Below, one piece after another: positions 32,993-42,212 of a stretch of DNA of 64,000 nucleotides. A program made the translations under genes and the position numbers. Source of the stretch: Burkholderia sp. HI2500 (GTDB lineage Bacteria > Pseudomonadota > Gammaproteobacteria > Burkholderiales > Burkholderiaceae); NCBI RefSeq assembly GCF_002223055.1, contig NZ_NKFL01000006.1, positions 744,001 through 808,000 of the forward strand, read 5' to 3'. Numbering within the stretch: position 1 is the stretch's first letter; each line of letters begins with the position of its first letter. A model generated the notes under the pieces. That model was not told the origin of the DNA and made no database searches. It saw only the letters and a program-made list of their open reading frames with translations.

Positions 32993-34327
32993 ATGGGACG
33001 CAAATCGCATACTCGCGCATTGTCGATCTGGGCAAATGGCCAGAGGGTCGGCACCTGGCGGATTCCCGCGCGCGGCGACATGGAACTGCTGTACGACGCA
33101 GGCTGGAAGCAGTCGAGCGTCGGCCGCCCGTTGTCGCTGTCGTTGCCGTTTGGTGTCGGCGACGCGCCGCTGCGCGGTGAACGCATCAATCACTACTTCG
33201 ACAACCTGCTTCCGGACAGCGACGTCATTCGGCGCCGCTTGGCGGCAAGGTTCGGCATAGCGACGACCGAGCCGTTCGATCTTCTCGCCGCGCTCGGTCG
33301 TGACTGCGTCGGGGCGGTGCAATTGCTCGGCGAAGACGACGTGCCGACCGGCCTGGATCGTATCGACGGCGCGCCGTTGTCGGACGACGACGTTGCACGT
33401 GTGCTCGACCAGGCCAGCGGCGTGGCGGTCGCGGCCGGAGACGACGACGATTTCCGGCTGTCGCTGGCCGGTGCACAGGAAAAGACCGCGCTGCTGTTTC
33501 ACGACGGGCGATGGATGCGCCCGCATGGCGCGACGCCGACGACGCACATTCTCAAGTTGCCGCTCGGCCTCGTTGGCAACAAGCGGGCCGACCTCACGGC
33601 TTCAGTCGAGAACGAGTGGCTGTGTCTTGCGATCCTGCGCGCCTTCGGCTTGCCGGCCGCCAATGCGGAAATCGTGCAATTCGGCGCGTACAAGGTGCTG
33701 TCGGTCGAGCGTTTCGATCGCGCGTTGCATCGCGACGGCGGGTGGCTGTTGCGGTTGCCGCAGGAGGATTTCTGCCAGGCGCTCGGCGTGCCGCCTCACC
33801 TGAAGTACGAGTCGCACGGCGGCCCCGGCGTGCCCGACCTGGCAGGTCTCCTGCGCCGTTCGGAAACGGCGCGGGAAGACCTCGACACACTGTTCGCGGC
33901 GCTGATCGTTTTCTGGATGCTCGCGGCGCCGGACGGGCATGCGAAGAATTTCAGTCTGCGCCTGCTGCCGGGCGGCCGCTTTCGCCTTACGCCCCTCTAC
34001 GATGTGATGTCGATCTGGCCGGTCGAAGGCGACGGCGCGAACCAGTGGTCATGGCACAAGGCGAAGCTGGCGATGGCCGTGCACGGCAAACGCAAGCACT
34101 ACGCGATGCGCGACATTACGCGGCGGCACTTCAGCGCGATGGCCGAACACTGTCTGCTCGGTGATATCGCGACGCCGATCGTCGAGCGGCTCATCGCCAT
34201 GACGCCGCAGGTGATCGAATCTGTCGGTGCGGCGCTGCCCGCCGGTTTTCAGACGCGGGTCGCGGAACGCATTCTGGGCGGACTGCAGTTCGCCGCGCAA
34301 CGGCTCGACGAAATGCCGCGGGAATGA
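32993..34327 (+). CDS. hipA: HipA toxin, Ser/Thr kinase of a type II toxin-antitoxin system
   Basis: 444 residues from ATG 32993, matching E. coli HipA (~440). The N-subdomain (couple_hipA) is followed by the kinase. The autophosphorylation site is in LSLAGAQEKTA (Ser157), the ATP-Lys in THILKLP, the catalytic Asp314 in PDGHAKNFS and the metal-binding Asp337 in LYDVMS. All key residues are intact, so the toxin should be active. HipA phosphorylates glutamyl-tRNA synthetase in E. coli and causes growth arrest and persistence. It is controlled by HipB binding to the repeats upstream. Confidence 0.93.
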   Translation: MGRKSHTRALSIWANGQRVGTWRIPARGDMELLYDAGWKQSSVGRPLSLSLPFGVGDAPLRGERINHYFDNLLPDSDVIRRRLAARFGIATTEPFDLLAALGRDCVGAVQLLGEDDVPTGLDRIDGAPLSDDDVARVLDQASGVAVAAGDDDDFRLSLAGAQEKTALLFHDGRWMRPHGATPTTHILKLPLGLVGNKRADLTASVENEWLCLAILRAFGLPAANAEIVQFGAYKVLSVERFDRALHRDGGWLLRLPQEDFCQALGVPPHLKYESHGGPGVPDLAGLLRRSETAREDLDTLFAALIVFWMLAAPDGHAKNFSLRLLPGGRFRLTPLYDVMSIWPVEGDGANQWSWHKAKLAMAVHGKRKHYAMRDITRRHFSAMAEHCLLGDIATPIVERLIAMTPQVIESVGAALPAGFQTRVAERILGGLQFAAQRLDEMPRE

Positions 34328-34741
34328 AGCGCATCCCGGACGGGTTACCCGGCGTTCGTCGTATTCGCATTCGCACGCTTTCGTCCAGATGATCAGTGAT
34401 GCATAGCGATTGCGCTGCATCGCGATCGTGCGTGACACATTTCATCCTCTTCCTGTCGCCAATCCAGGCGTCGCCGCTGCGCCCGGTCGCATTTCCACCT
34501 CCACCTGACACGACCGATTCATCGGCATCGGCCGCCTGCACCCCGCATCTCATCACGCCTCAATCATTACAAAATTAAAGCGAATCAGGTTAACTCATCA
34601 ATTCAGGTTAATAATTCATTTAATTTTTAGATGAATATGGATTTAACTTGCGTCACGGGATGTTCGATTTTCGATAATCCGAAAAACGGCATGTGTTCCG
34701 TAAATGGAAATTCGCACAATCGCAGGCATGAAGAGGAAATC
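34328..34741. other. AT-rich promoter region of oxalate decarboxylase with 9-bp direct repeats
   Basis: 414 bases. The second half (34560-34740) is far more AT-rich than the flanks. TCAGGTTAA occurs at 34585-34593 and 34603-34611, an exact direct repeat with an 18-base pitch, which may be a regulator or promoter-proximal site for the Tat-exported decarboxylase at 34742. No coding sequence is convincing; the frame running into the decarboxylase from 34631 lacks a ribosome-binding site and would hide its Tat signal. Confidence 0.5.
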
Positions 34742-35998
34742 ATGACGAATCTTTCTCGACGCAAGATGCTGGCTGGAACGGCCGGCGCCATTGCCGCGGC
34801 GGGTATCGCCGTATCGGCCAAGGCTGCTTCGTTCGGTAATCCGGACCGCCCGCCGGAAGGCGCGGTGAATGCGCGCAACCGCCAGAGCCTGACCGACCCG
34901 GGGCCCCAAAACCCGGCAATCGCCAATCAATTCCCGTCCTTTCAGGATCCGCCGGCTACCGATATCAATGGGATGCCATTATTCTGGGCGTCATTCAATA
35001 ACGCCCATAAACGCATTCAAAATGGCGGATGGGCACGTGAAGTCACGCAGGACGATTTTGCGATTTCCGAAACCATTTCCGGCGTCAACATGCGCCTCAC
35101 GCGTGGCGGCATTCGCGAGATGCACTGGCACCAGCAGGCCGAGTGGGCCATCATGCTCGACGGCCGCTGCCGGATCACGGTACTCGACGAACTCGGCAGG
35201 CCATCGGTGCAGGACGTGAAAACCGGCGATCTCTGGTATTTCCCACCCGGTCTGCCGCATTCGCTGCAGGGCCTCGGCACCGACGGCGCCGAATTCCTGC
35301 TCGCGTTCGATAACGGCCGCGCGTCCGAATTCAACACGCTGCTGCTGACCGACTGGATCGCGCACACGCCGCCCGACGTGCTTGCGCTCAACTTCGGCGT
35401 GCCGGCCGACGCGTTCAGGAACATTCCGCTCGACAACCTGTGGATCTTCCAGGGCGACGAACCGGGCCCGCTGGCGGAAGCCCAGCGCGCGTCGGCGTCG
35501 TCGGCCGGGGCGCCGCCGCATCCGTTCATCTTCTCGCTCGGCGACATGAAGCCGGTCAGGAAGACCCGCGGCGGCGAAGTGCGGATCGCGGACAGCACGA
35601 ACTTCAACGTGTCGACCACGGTCGCAGCGGCGCTCGTCACCGTGCATCCGGGCGGCATGCGCGAGCTGCACTGGCACCCGAACGCGGACGAATGGCAGTA
35701 CTACCTGCAGGGCGACGCACGGATGACCGTGTTCGACACGGGGCCGAAGGCGCAGACGGCCGACTTCCGCGCGGGCGACGTCGGCTACGTGAAGAAAAGC
35801 CTCGGACACTACGTGCAGAACACCGGCAGCACCGACCTGGTGTTTCTCGAGATCTTCAAGACCGACCGCTATGCGGAAGTGTCGCTGTCCGACTGGCTCG
35901 CGCATACGCCGCCGCAGCTCGTCGAAGCGCACCTGAACGTCGCGCCGGACGTGATCGCGCAGTTTCCGCGCAACCGTCCCGACGTCGTGCCGCTGTAA
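34742..35998 (+). CDS. oxdC: Tat-exported bicupin oxalate decarboxylase
   Basis: 418 residues from ATG 34742 with GAGGAAATC upstream. SRRKMLAG starts a Tat signal peptide cleaved near AKA (~28), so the enzyme folds with its metal in the cytoplasm before export. Two cupin domains carry Mn ligands: REMHWHQQAEWA (His128, His130, Glu134) with His173, and RELHWHPNADEW (His310, His312, Glu317) with His356. The lid between strands reads SEFNT with Glu196 at the position of the B. subtilis OxdC proton donor (SENST), which supports decarboxylase over oxidase activity. It converts oxalate to formate and CO2 and raises pH. The Nramp Mn transporter follows 84 bases downstream. Confidence 0.9.
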   Translation: MTNLSRRKMLAGTAGAIAAAGIAVSAKAASFGNPDRPPEGAVNARNRQSLTDPGPQNPAIANQFPSFQDPPATDINGMPLFWASFNNAHKRIQNGGWAREVTQDDFAISETISGVNMRLTRGGIREMHWHQQAEWAIMLDGRCRITVLDELGRPSVQDVKTGDLWYFPPGLPHSLQGLGTDGAEFLLAFDNGRASEFNTLLLTDWIAHTPPDVLALNFGVPADAFRNIPLDNLWIFQGDEPGPLAEAQRASASSAGAPPHPFIFSLGDMKPVRKTRGGEVRIADSTNFNVSTTVAAALVTVHPGGMRELHWHPNADEWQYYLQGDARMTVFDTGPKAQTADFRAGDVGYVKKSLGHYVQNTGSTDLVFLEIFKTDRYAEVSLSDWLAHTPPQLVEAHLNVAPDVIAQFPRNRPDVVPL

Positions 35999-36082
35999 CG
36001 CCGCCGCCTCGGCCGGCAGGCGGCATGCCGGCCACGGCGCCCGAACTTCAGAAATCCTTCCTCATTCGAACGGAACCTCACC

Positions 36083-37390
36083 ATGATTCCCGTCACGAGC
36101 AAACGTGCCGGCGGCTTCGCGCTGCCCGACCTGTCCACCGCGCACCCCGATGGCGCGGCGCGCGCCGCGCTGGAAGGGCGCCGCACCGGCGTCGCCGCGC
36201 TGCTGCCGTTCGTCGGCCCGGCCGTGATCGCGTCGATCGGCTACATGGATCCCGGCAACTTCGCGACCAACATCCAGGCCGGCGCCGCGTACGGCTACCG
36301 GCTGCTGTGGGTCGTGCTGGCCGCGAACGCGATCGCGATGCTGTTCCAGGCGATGTCCGCGAAGCTCGGCATCGTGACCGGCCGCAATCTCGCGGAGCTG
36401 TGCCGCGACCGCTTTCCCGCGCCGGTCGTGTGGGGCATGTGGGTCGCGGCCGAGATCGCCGCGATGGCGACCGACCTCGCCGAATTCCTCGGCGGCGCGC
36501 TCGCATTCGGGCTGTTGTGCCACCTGTCGCTGTTCGCGGGGATGATCGCGACGGCGCTCGCGACCGGCGCGATCCTCGCGCTCGAAAAGCGCGGCTTCCG
36601 GCCGCTGGAAGCCGCGATCGCGGCGCTGGTCGGCGTGATCGGCGCGTGCTATCTCGGCGAGTTGCTGATCGCGCCGCAGGACTGGCATGCGGCCGCGTTC
36701 CACCTGATCGTCCCGCAGATTCCGGATCACGCGGCGCTGACGATCGCGGTGGGGATCATCGGCGCGACGATCATGCCGCACACGCTGTATCTGCATTCGG
36801 GTCTCACGCAGGATCGCACCGCGCCGCGCGACGACGCGGAGCGGCGGCGGCTCGTGCGCTTCTCGAATCGCGAGGTCGTCGTCGCGCTCGGGCTGGCCGG
36901 GTTCGTGAATCTCGCGATGGTGATGATGGCGTCGTCGGCGTTTCACGCGAGCGCGCCGGGCATGACCGACATCGGCGACGCGTATCACACGCTGATCCCG
37001 GTGCTCGGGCCGGCGGCCGGCGCGCTGTTTCTCGTCGCGCTGCTGACGTCGGGCGTGTCGAGTTCGGTGGTCGGCACGATGGCCGGGCAGGTCGTGATGC
37101 AGGGCTTCATCCACCGCCGCATGCCGGTCTGGGTGCGGCGCGCGGTGACGGTCGTGCCGGCGTTCGCGGTGGTCGCGCTCGGCTGCGATGTCACGCGTGC
37201 GATGGTCGCGAGCCAGGTCGTGCTGAGTTTCGTGCTGCCGCTGCCGATGATCGCGCTGCTGTTGCTGTCGGCGCGCACGGACGTGATGGGCGCCTACGCG
37301 ATGCGGCCGCCGCTGCGGATCGTCGCCGGCGCGGCGACGGTCGTGATCGTCGGGTTGAATGCGTACCTGGTGTGGGCGGCCTTCAATTGA
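36083..37390 (+). CDS. mntH: Nramp-family divalent metal (Mn) transporter
   Basis: 435 residues from ATG 36083. About eleven TM segments are expected. TM1 has the metal-site motif MDPGN (DPGN at 56-59) and TM6 has IMPHTLYLHSG (MPH), both diagnostic of Nramp. H+-coupled import of Mn2+, and possibly Fe2+, at the inner membrane. It follows the Mn-dependent oxalate decarboxylase on the same strand, so the pair is probably co-expressed to supply metal for the enzyme. A hydrophilic N-terminus of ~35 residues is longer than usual. Confidence 0.92.
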   Translation: MIPVTSKRAGGFALPDLSTAHPDGAARAALEGRRTGVAALLPFVGPAVIASIGYMDPGNFATNIQAGAAYGYRLLWVVLAANAIAMLFQAMSAKLGIVTGRNLAELCRDRFPAPVVWGMWVAAEIAAMATDLAEFLGGALAFGLLCHLSLFAGMIATALATGAILALEKRGFRPLEAAIAALVGVIGACYLGELLIAPQDWHAAAFHLIVPQIPDHAALTIAVGIIGATIMPHTLYLHSGLTQDRTAPRDDAERRRLVRFSNREVVVALGLAGFVNLAMVMMASSAFHASAPGMTDIGDAYHTLIPVLGPAAGALFLVALLTSGVSSSVVGTMAGQVVMQGFIHRRMPVWVRRAVTVVPAFAVVALGCDVTRAMVASQVVLSFVLPLPMIALLLLSARTDVMGAYAMRPPLRIVAGAATVVIVGLNAYLVWAAFN

Positions 37391-37409
37391 ACGGCCGCGG
37401 GCCGGCCGC

Positions 37410-38649
37410 CTACTGCTGCATGTCCGGCGCCTCGCGAAGCCGCCAGATCACGTTGCATTGCTGGCCGCCGAGGCTCGTCGAGCGCAGCGTGATGACGGTG
37501 CCGGCCGCGACCTGATACCAGAAATGCGCCATCAGCTCGGTGCCCTTGCGTTGCGCCTGCCCGTCGACCAGCACCTCGCACAGCAGCGGCGACGGCGAGC
37601 CGGACGGATGCGTGACGTAGACGTTCAGCCGCGCGATGTCGCGGGTCGCGGTGAGCACGATTTCGTGGTTTCCGCTGCCGATCAGCATCGTGCCGCCGGG
37701 TTCGTCGATCGCCTGCAGGTAGGCGCCGGTGCTTTCCTCGATTGCCGCGCCCGGCCGAGCGGACGTAGCCGGTCGCCGCGATGCGCGCGGCAACCGTGTC
37801 GGATTGCGCCGGCGTGCCGTCCGACAGCGCGAACGGCATGCCGTCGCGCAGCGCGGCGTCGGTGTGGTTCGGGTAGTAGCGCCACCGGTCGAGGAAGCGG
37901 ATATCGCCGGTCATGTGCAGCGCGCGGATCGGCTCGCCGTGATACCGGAGCGTCGTCGTGCCGGTGCTGGCATCGAACGCTTCGTGAATGCCGTACTTGC
38001 TGACGAAGTTCTGGACCGGATCGAGCAGCGCCGTTTCACCCTGTGCGCCCCACAGGTGCAGGAAGGTCGTATCGATTCCGAAGCATTCCTGGAAATCGGT
38101 GCCGATGCGGGCGATGCAGTCGCGCAGGTGGTGGGCATAGCGTGTCCAGGCATCGGCGGTCCCGGCCACGAGCCCGGCCTGCAAGGCGCCGCCGTGGCGC
38201 GCGGAGACTTCGTCGACGACGAGACGCCAGTGATGGTCGCGCCGCTCGCCGATCAGCGGCGTGACGACGAACGTGCAGAACAGCGGGTCGGGGCACGCGT
38301 GGATCCGGTCGTCGCCGATCTGCGAGAACAGGTCGAACCCCGGTGCGCAGAACCAGATGTCGGCGTCGTACAGCGCGAGCTTGCGGATCTGCGGGTGGCG
38401 AGCGCAATACTCGGCGGCCTCGATGAAGCGGCCGACCGGCAGCGCATACGCGCCCGATGCCTCGATCACGTCGACCGCCTGGCTCGCCAGGATCTGCCGC
38501 TTGCGTTCGGAGAGGCCGTAGCCGATCACCGCGATCCGGCCGTCGTAGCCGGTGTGCCGTAGCGACAGCAGGAACGGCACGAGCATTTCGTACCACGCGC
38601 GGTTGTTGTCGTTGATCGCCACGCAGACCGCGTGCTCGCTCGAATGCAT
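37410..38649 (-). pseudogene. GT8-like glycosyltransferase, split by a frameshift near 37750
   Basis: From ATG 38649 the frame encodes a GT-A fold: YDADIWFCAPG holds the DxD-type metal motif and LHMTGD ends the catalytic domain like the HxxG of GT8. The frame is sensible to AATGYVRSAG, then becomes Arg-rich nonsense. A second frame, open from ~37793, resumes with AAIEESTGAYLQAIDEPGG and reads sensibly to a stop at 37410. One base too many or two too few in the GC-rich TCGGCCGGGCGCGG near 37750-37762 would explain this. The joined protein would have ~413 residues: transferase plus a C-terminal beta-rich domain (VYVTHPSGSPSPLL, VITLRSTSLGGQQ). It could be a sequencing error, a real mutation or phase variation. 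The methyltransferase gene lies 27 bases upstream on the same strand. Confidence 0.75.
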
Positions 38650-38676
38650 GTTCTTTCCCCGGTGTGCGTGCCCGGC

Positions 38677-39219
38677 TCAGTAGCCGACGTGGCGCTCGCA
38701 GACGACCGCGCCGCAGCCGCGGCTGTCGTGATACGTAATATGAAACTGCTTGTTGTCCCACAGCCACTGGAACACGGCTTGATATACGCCTGCCGTGGTC
38801 ATGTCGTGCAGCACGATCTTCTTGCGCACCAGCGGGCCGAAGCGGTTCAGTTCGGCGAGCGTCTGCTCGTACGTGTGCGTGGTGTCGATGAACAGCAGGT
38901 CGGATGCCAGCGGCTCCATCGCCAGATCGTCGGCGATCCTGAATTCGAAGTCGACCGACAGGTCTTTCGCGGCCTGCTCCAGTTCATGCCGGATCCGGAA
39001 GTGCTCGTCGGAGATGTCGACTGACACGAGGCGCTTGGGTTGCGCGAGCATGAAGGCCGTCGTGGTCAGCCCGGTGAACACGCCGAGCTCGAGGATGGTG
39101 TCGCACCCGGTCGCCGTTTCCGTATAGAAGTCGAAGCGGGAAGGGCTGTCGCCGAGCCAGCCGATCGGTTCGATCTGGTACTGCAGAAACGCCATTCTCA
39201 GTTGTTGTAGCGTGCGCAT
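38677..39219 (-). CDS. Class I SAM-dependent methyltransferase (Methyltransf_24-like)
   Basis: 180 residues from ATG 39219, with AAGGAAAAC upstream. The SAM motif ILELGVFTGLTTTAF and motif II RLVSVDIS are clear, followed by LLFIDTTHTYEQTLAEL and KIVLHDMTTAGVYQAV, the pattern of CmcI/TylF-like O-methyltransferases. These often modify sugars or secondary metabolites. It probably forms a two-gene unit with the glycosyltransferase-like gene downstream, suggesting modification of a glycan or glycolipid. Confidence 0.82.
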   Translation of the reverse strand: MRTLQQLRMAFLQYQIEPIGWLGDSPSRFDFYTETATGCDTILELGVFTGLTTTAFMLAQPKRLVSVDISDEHFRIRHELEQAAKDLSVDFEFRIADDLAMEPLASDLLFIDTTHTYEQTLAELNRFGPLVRKKIVLHDMTTAGVYQAVFQWLWDNKQFHITYHDSRGCGAVVCERHVGY

Positions 39220-39389
39220 CCTGTTTTCCTTCGCGAACCGGATTCGGTGGTGGTTGCCAGCGCCGGGACCCGCCGGCCCCCGCGGTGCCGGCCATTGTAG
39301 ATCGCCGGCCGCCCCTCGCCCTAGCGCGGGCGCGGCGGTGGCGGCGATTACCCGCGCGCCGGCAGGGCCGGCCGCGCGGGCAGCCCCGA

Positions 39390-40979
39390 TTACTTCGCGA
39401 GCGTGCGGTATGACACGAGGTCGTTGATCGGCCCGATTTCCGGCCCGGTCGCGCCGGGGCGCGTCGCGACCTGCACGACCTTCTCGAACATGATGATGAA
39501 CGGCGAATTCGCGAGCACGGCCTTCTGCAGCGCTTCGTAGCGCTGCGCGCGCTTCGCGGGCGACGGCTCGACGAGCGCGGCCTCGGTGTCCTTCGTCAGT
39601 TGCGGAATGTCCCAGCTGTTGCGCCACGCGAGCATCTTGGTCGGCGACTGGTCGGAGTTGTCCGGATTCCACGCGAAGCCGCGCGCATTGCTGTTCGGGT
39701 CCATGTAGTCGGGCGACCATTCACCGATGAAGATGTCGTGCTGGCGCGCGCGATACTTGCCGATCGCCTGCTTCGCATCGCCCGGAATCAGCTTCACGCG
39801 GATGCCGCCTTGCGCGAAGTTCGCCTGCAGCGCCTGCGCGATCTCGAGGTACGGATAGTCGTTCGGCATGTCCATCGTCACGTCGAAGCCGTTCGGCAAG
39901 CCGGCCTTGGCCAGTAGCGCCTTCGCCTTCGCGACGTCCTGCTTGTACGGCCGCGCGTTCGACGCACCGAGGAAGCCTTCGGGCAGGAAGGTTTCATGCA
40001 CCTTGTAGGTCGTGCTGACGATGTTGCGCTGGATGCCGTCGTAGTCGACGAGCCATTTCATCGCCTGCTGCACCTCGGGTTTCGCGAGGTTCGGGTTCTT
40101 CGTGTTCAGGCTCAGGTACAGCAGCGCGGACACCGGCCACGACGTGACCTTGATCTTGCCGGCCTTCGTCAGCGCGGCGAGGCTGTCGGGGCTCAGGTTG
40201 CGCGCGGCGTCGGCGTCGCCGTTCTCCAGCAGCAGCCGTTGCGCGGATGCTTCGGGCACGTGGCGCAGCACGACGCGCTTCATCGGGTACGGCGTGCGGT
40301 ATTTCTCGAAGCGCTGCAGCACGATGGTCTCGTTGGGCGTCCACTTGACGAGCTGGTACGGGCCCGAACCCGCGTCGTTGGTCCGCAGCCAGGCGCTGCC
40401 GAAATCGTTGCCTTGCTGATGCGACAGCAGCAGCTTCTTGTCGAAGACCGATGCCGGGCACGCGCTCAGCACGTTGAGCACGAAGCTCGGCGCGTACTTG
40501 CGGTCGGTTTCGAGCACGACGGTCTGCGGATCGACCACGCGCACCTTCTGCATCACGTTCGCCTTCGTGAGGCCGAGATCGGCGAGCACGCCGGCCGGCC
40601 CCTTGTCGAGCAGGATGGTGCGCTGCAGCGACCACGCGACGTCGTCGGCGGTCACCGGGTTGCCGGAGTGGAACGTGAGGCCGGGGCGCAGCTTGAACGT
40701 GTAGGTCACGCCGTCGGCGCCGACCGTCCACGATTGCGCGATCTGCCCGTCGAAGCGTGTCGGGTCCTTCAGGTCGACGCGCACCAGGCGTTCGTAGGTG
40801 TTCGCGACGTATTCGGACGGCACCAGCTCGTAGATCCCGCTCGGGTCGAGGGTCGTGAATTCGCCGAGCTGCGTCGCGACGACGAAGATGCCGGGCGGCG
40901 TGGCCGCCTGCGCCGGCAGTGCCGGAACAAGCGCGACGAGCGCGGCGCTGACGAACAGGCGGGACAGCAGGTGCTTCAT
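39390..40979 (-). CDS. Orphan DdpA-like dipeptide-binding protein (paralogue)
   Basis: 529 residues from ATG 40979, with a signal peptide ending PAQAA. It aligns end to end with DdpA at 29360-30961 at about 70% identity by eye; blocks such as YTFKLRPGL, LLLSHQQGNDFG, and AWNPDNSD are shared. No permease or ATPase lies beside it, so it must use a transporter encoded elsewhere, most simply DdpBCDF 8 kb away. A second binding protein would widen the substrate range. The cleft loops differ (for example SACPASVFD against SGSWPASVVD-like sequence), which may alter specificity. Confidence 0.88.
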   Translation of the reverse strand: MKHLLSRLFVSAALVALVPALPAQAATPPGIFVVATQLGEFTTLDPSGIYELVPSEYVANTYERLVRVDLKDPTRFDGQIAQSWTVGADGVTYTFKLRPGLTFHSGNPVTADDVAWSLQRTILLDKGPAGVLADLGLTKANVMQKVRVVDPQTVVLETDRKYAPSFVLNVLSACPASVFDKKLLLSHQQGNDFGSAWLRTNDAGSGPYQLVKWTPNETIVLQRFEKYRTPYPMKRVVLRHVPEASAQRLLLENGDADAARNLSPDSLAALTKAGKIKVTSWPVSALLYLSLNTKNPNLAKPEVQQAMKWLVDYDGIQRNIVSTTYKVHETFLPEGFLGASNARPYKQDVAKAKALLAKAGLPNGFDVTMDMPNDYPYLEIAQALQANFAQGGIRVKLIPGDAKQAIGKYRARQHDIFIGEWSPDYMDPNSNARGFAWNPDNSDQSPTKMLAWRNSWDIPQLTKDTEAALVEPSPAKRAQRYEALQKAVLANSPFIIMFEKVVQVATRPGATGPEIGPINDLVSYRTLAK

Positions 40980-41115
40980 GCGGGCTCCGTTGAAAGGGAA
41001 TCGTGGGTGCGATTCTCTCATCGACGGCTGCCCGGATGAAAATATTCGGCGTGCGCGCCGACGGGGTGGCGCGCAGCCGCGAGCCGGGCGGGCGCCCGGC
41101 GTCGGCGGGTTCGAA

Positions 41116-41451
41116 TCAGATCGCGCAGCGCGCGATCGCGAAGCGCATCGCTTCCTCGGCCGGCTCGTTGCCCGAGCCGCGCACGACCTTGATGACCGAA
41201 CCGTTGCCCGACGGCGTCAACGTGACGAAGTACGAGTTCGAGCCGACCGCGATGTCGGTCACGCCGTTGTGCTGCGATTGCTCGGTGCCCGACAGGCGGC
41301 TGTCGAGGCAGTTGGCGACCGCGTAGGCCGGACGTTGCGACGACACGTAGATCATCGGCGCTGCACCGGAGGCGGAGCCCGGGTCGGACGAGGGCGCGGA
41401 ACCGCAGGCGGCGAGCAGGGCGGCGGGAAGGAGCAGCAGGAATCGTTTCAT
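41116..41451 (-). CDS. Small lipoprotein of unknown function
   Basis: 111 residues from ATG 41451. The signal sequence MKRFLLLLPAALLAAC gives lipidation at Cys16. A Ser/Gly/Pro-rich linker (~17-30) is followed by an ~80-residue domain with two cysteines (VANCLDSRL and IARCAI at the very end) likely joined as a disulfide, and strands around SNSYFVTLTPSGNGSVIKVVRG. This pattern occurs in many Burkholderia lipoproteins of unknown role. Monocistronic. Confidence 0.8.
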   Translation of the reverse strand: MKRFLLLLPAALLAACGSAPSSDPGSASGAAPMIYVSSQRPAYAVANCLDSRLSGTEQSQHNGVTDIAVGSNSYFVTLTPSGNGSVIKVVRGSGNEPAEEAMRFAIARCAI

Positions 41452-41639
41452 GATGGGTCGTCGTGGGTCTCGTATCGAGGCTGGGGCGCGGGGGAGGCGA
41501 AACGCGAAGCTTCGCGACGAAACCGCCCGGAATCGGGCCGTTTTTGACGGATGACGATGCGACAGGCGGCTGACGACGGAGTATACCCGCAGCGTTTGAA
41601 GCCGTTGGCGCGTTGAAACGATTCGATACACAACAAGCA

Positions 41640-41664
41640 CCCGCTACCGCATCGCGGCAGCGGG
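41640..41664 (-). terminator. Probable terminator of the 109-residue periplasmic protein gene
   Basis: CCCGCT-A-CCGC pairs with GCGG-C-AGCGGG around a three-base loop, one mismatch in an 11-bp stem. On the minus strand TGCTTGTTG follows, a weak T-run. Confidence 0.55.
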
Positions 41665-41708
41665 CGTTTCAGGTGACGGCGAATGGGCACTTGCCGGTGT
41701 TGTCGATC

Positions 41709-42038
41709 TTATTGGCCGATCTGGTGGCTGACCGCATTTTCCTGCTGGTTCAGCACGTGCTTTTCGCTCTTCGTGATGTGGCTGTGATCCTGCGCAGCCA
41801 TGTCCCGCTCTTCCCGGCGGATCTTGCGGTCGTCACGGTGCAGGCGCGCAGCTTCGGCGTGCGACATCTCGCCTTCCTTCACTTCGTGATGGATCCGGCG
41901 ATTCTGGTTGGCGAGGCGCTGGTTGACCGCTTCGCGGCGCGGATGCGCCTGTTGCCACGGCGTATCGGCGAACGCGGTACCGGTCAGCACCGACATCAGG
42001 GTCGCGGCAATCGCGAGATGGCGGGTCAGGGCTCGCAT
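41709..42038 (-). CDS. Small His-rich periplasmic helical protein, unknown function
   Basis: 109 residues from ATG 42038. A signal peptide ends GTAFA before DTPWQQAHPRREAVNQ. The mature part is highly charged, almost all helix, and has His-containing repeats of similar phrasing (QNRRIHHEVKEGEMSHAEAARLH, split here across residues ~46-67, then RRDERD-like and HSHITKSEKHVLNQQEN). It looks like a family common in Burkholderia and relatives; no function is known to me. Metal or stress binding is possible from the His content. Confidence 0.75.
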   Translation of the reverse strand: MRALTRHLAIAATLMSVLTGTAFADTPWQQAHPRREAVNQRLANQNRRIHHEVKEGEMSHAEAARLHRDDRKIRREERDMAAQDHSHITKSEKHVLNQQENAVSHQIGQ

Positions 42039-42212
42039 GGTGTGTTCTCCTGTCGTTGCGCTCCGGATCGTGGGCGCTTGTCCAAAAAACGCGGAGCGGG
42101 CACCGGCTGTTGACGTTTCCTCGTGTATCGATTGCAAGTCTTTATTACGTCGGCGTGTGACGGCGCGAGCCCCGGCGCGTGCAGGACGGGGCCCGACCGT
42201 CGCGCACTCGGG

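Noticed and set aside
37740..37800. Programmed ribosomal frameshift in the glycosyltransferase-like gene
   Set aside because: No slippery heptamer or downstream structure of the known kinds was seen; mutation or sequencing error is simpler.
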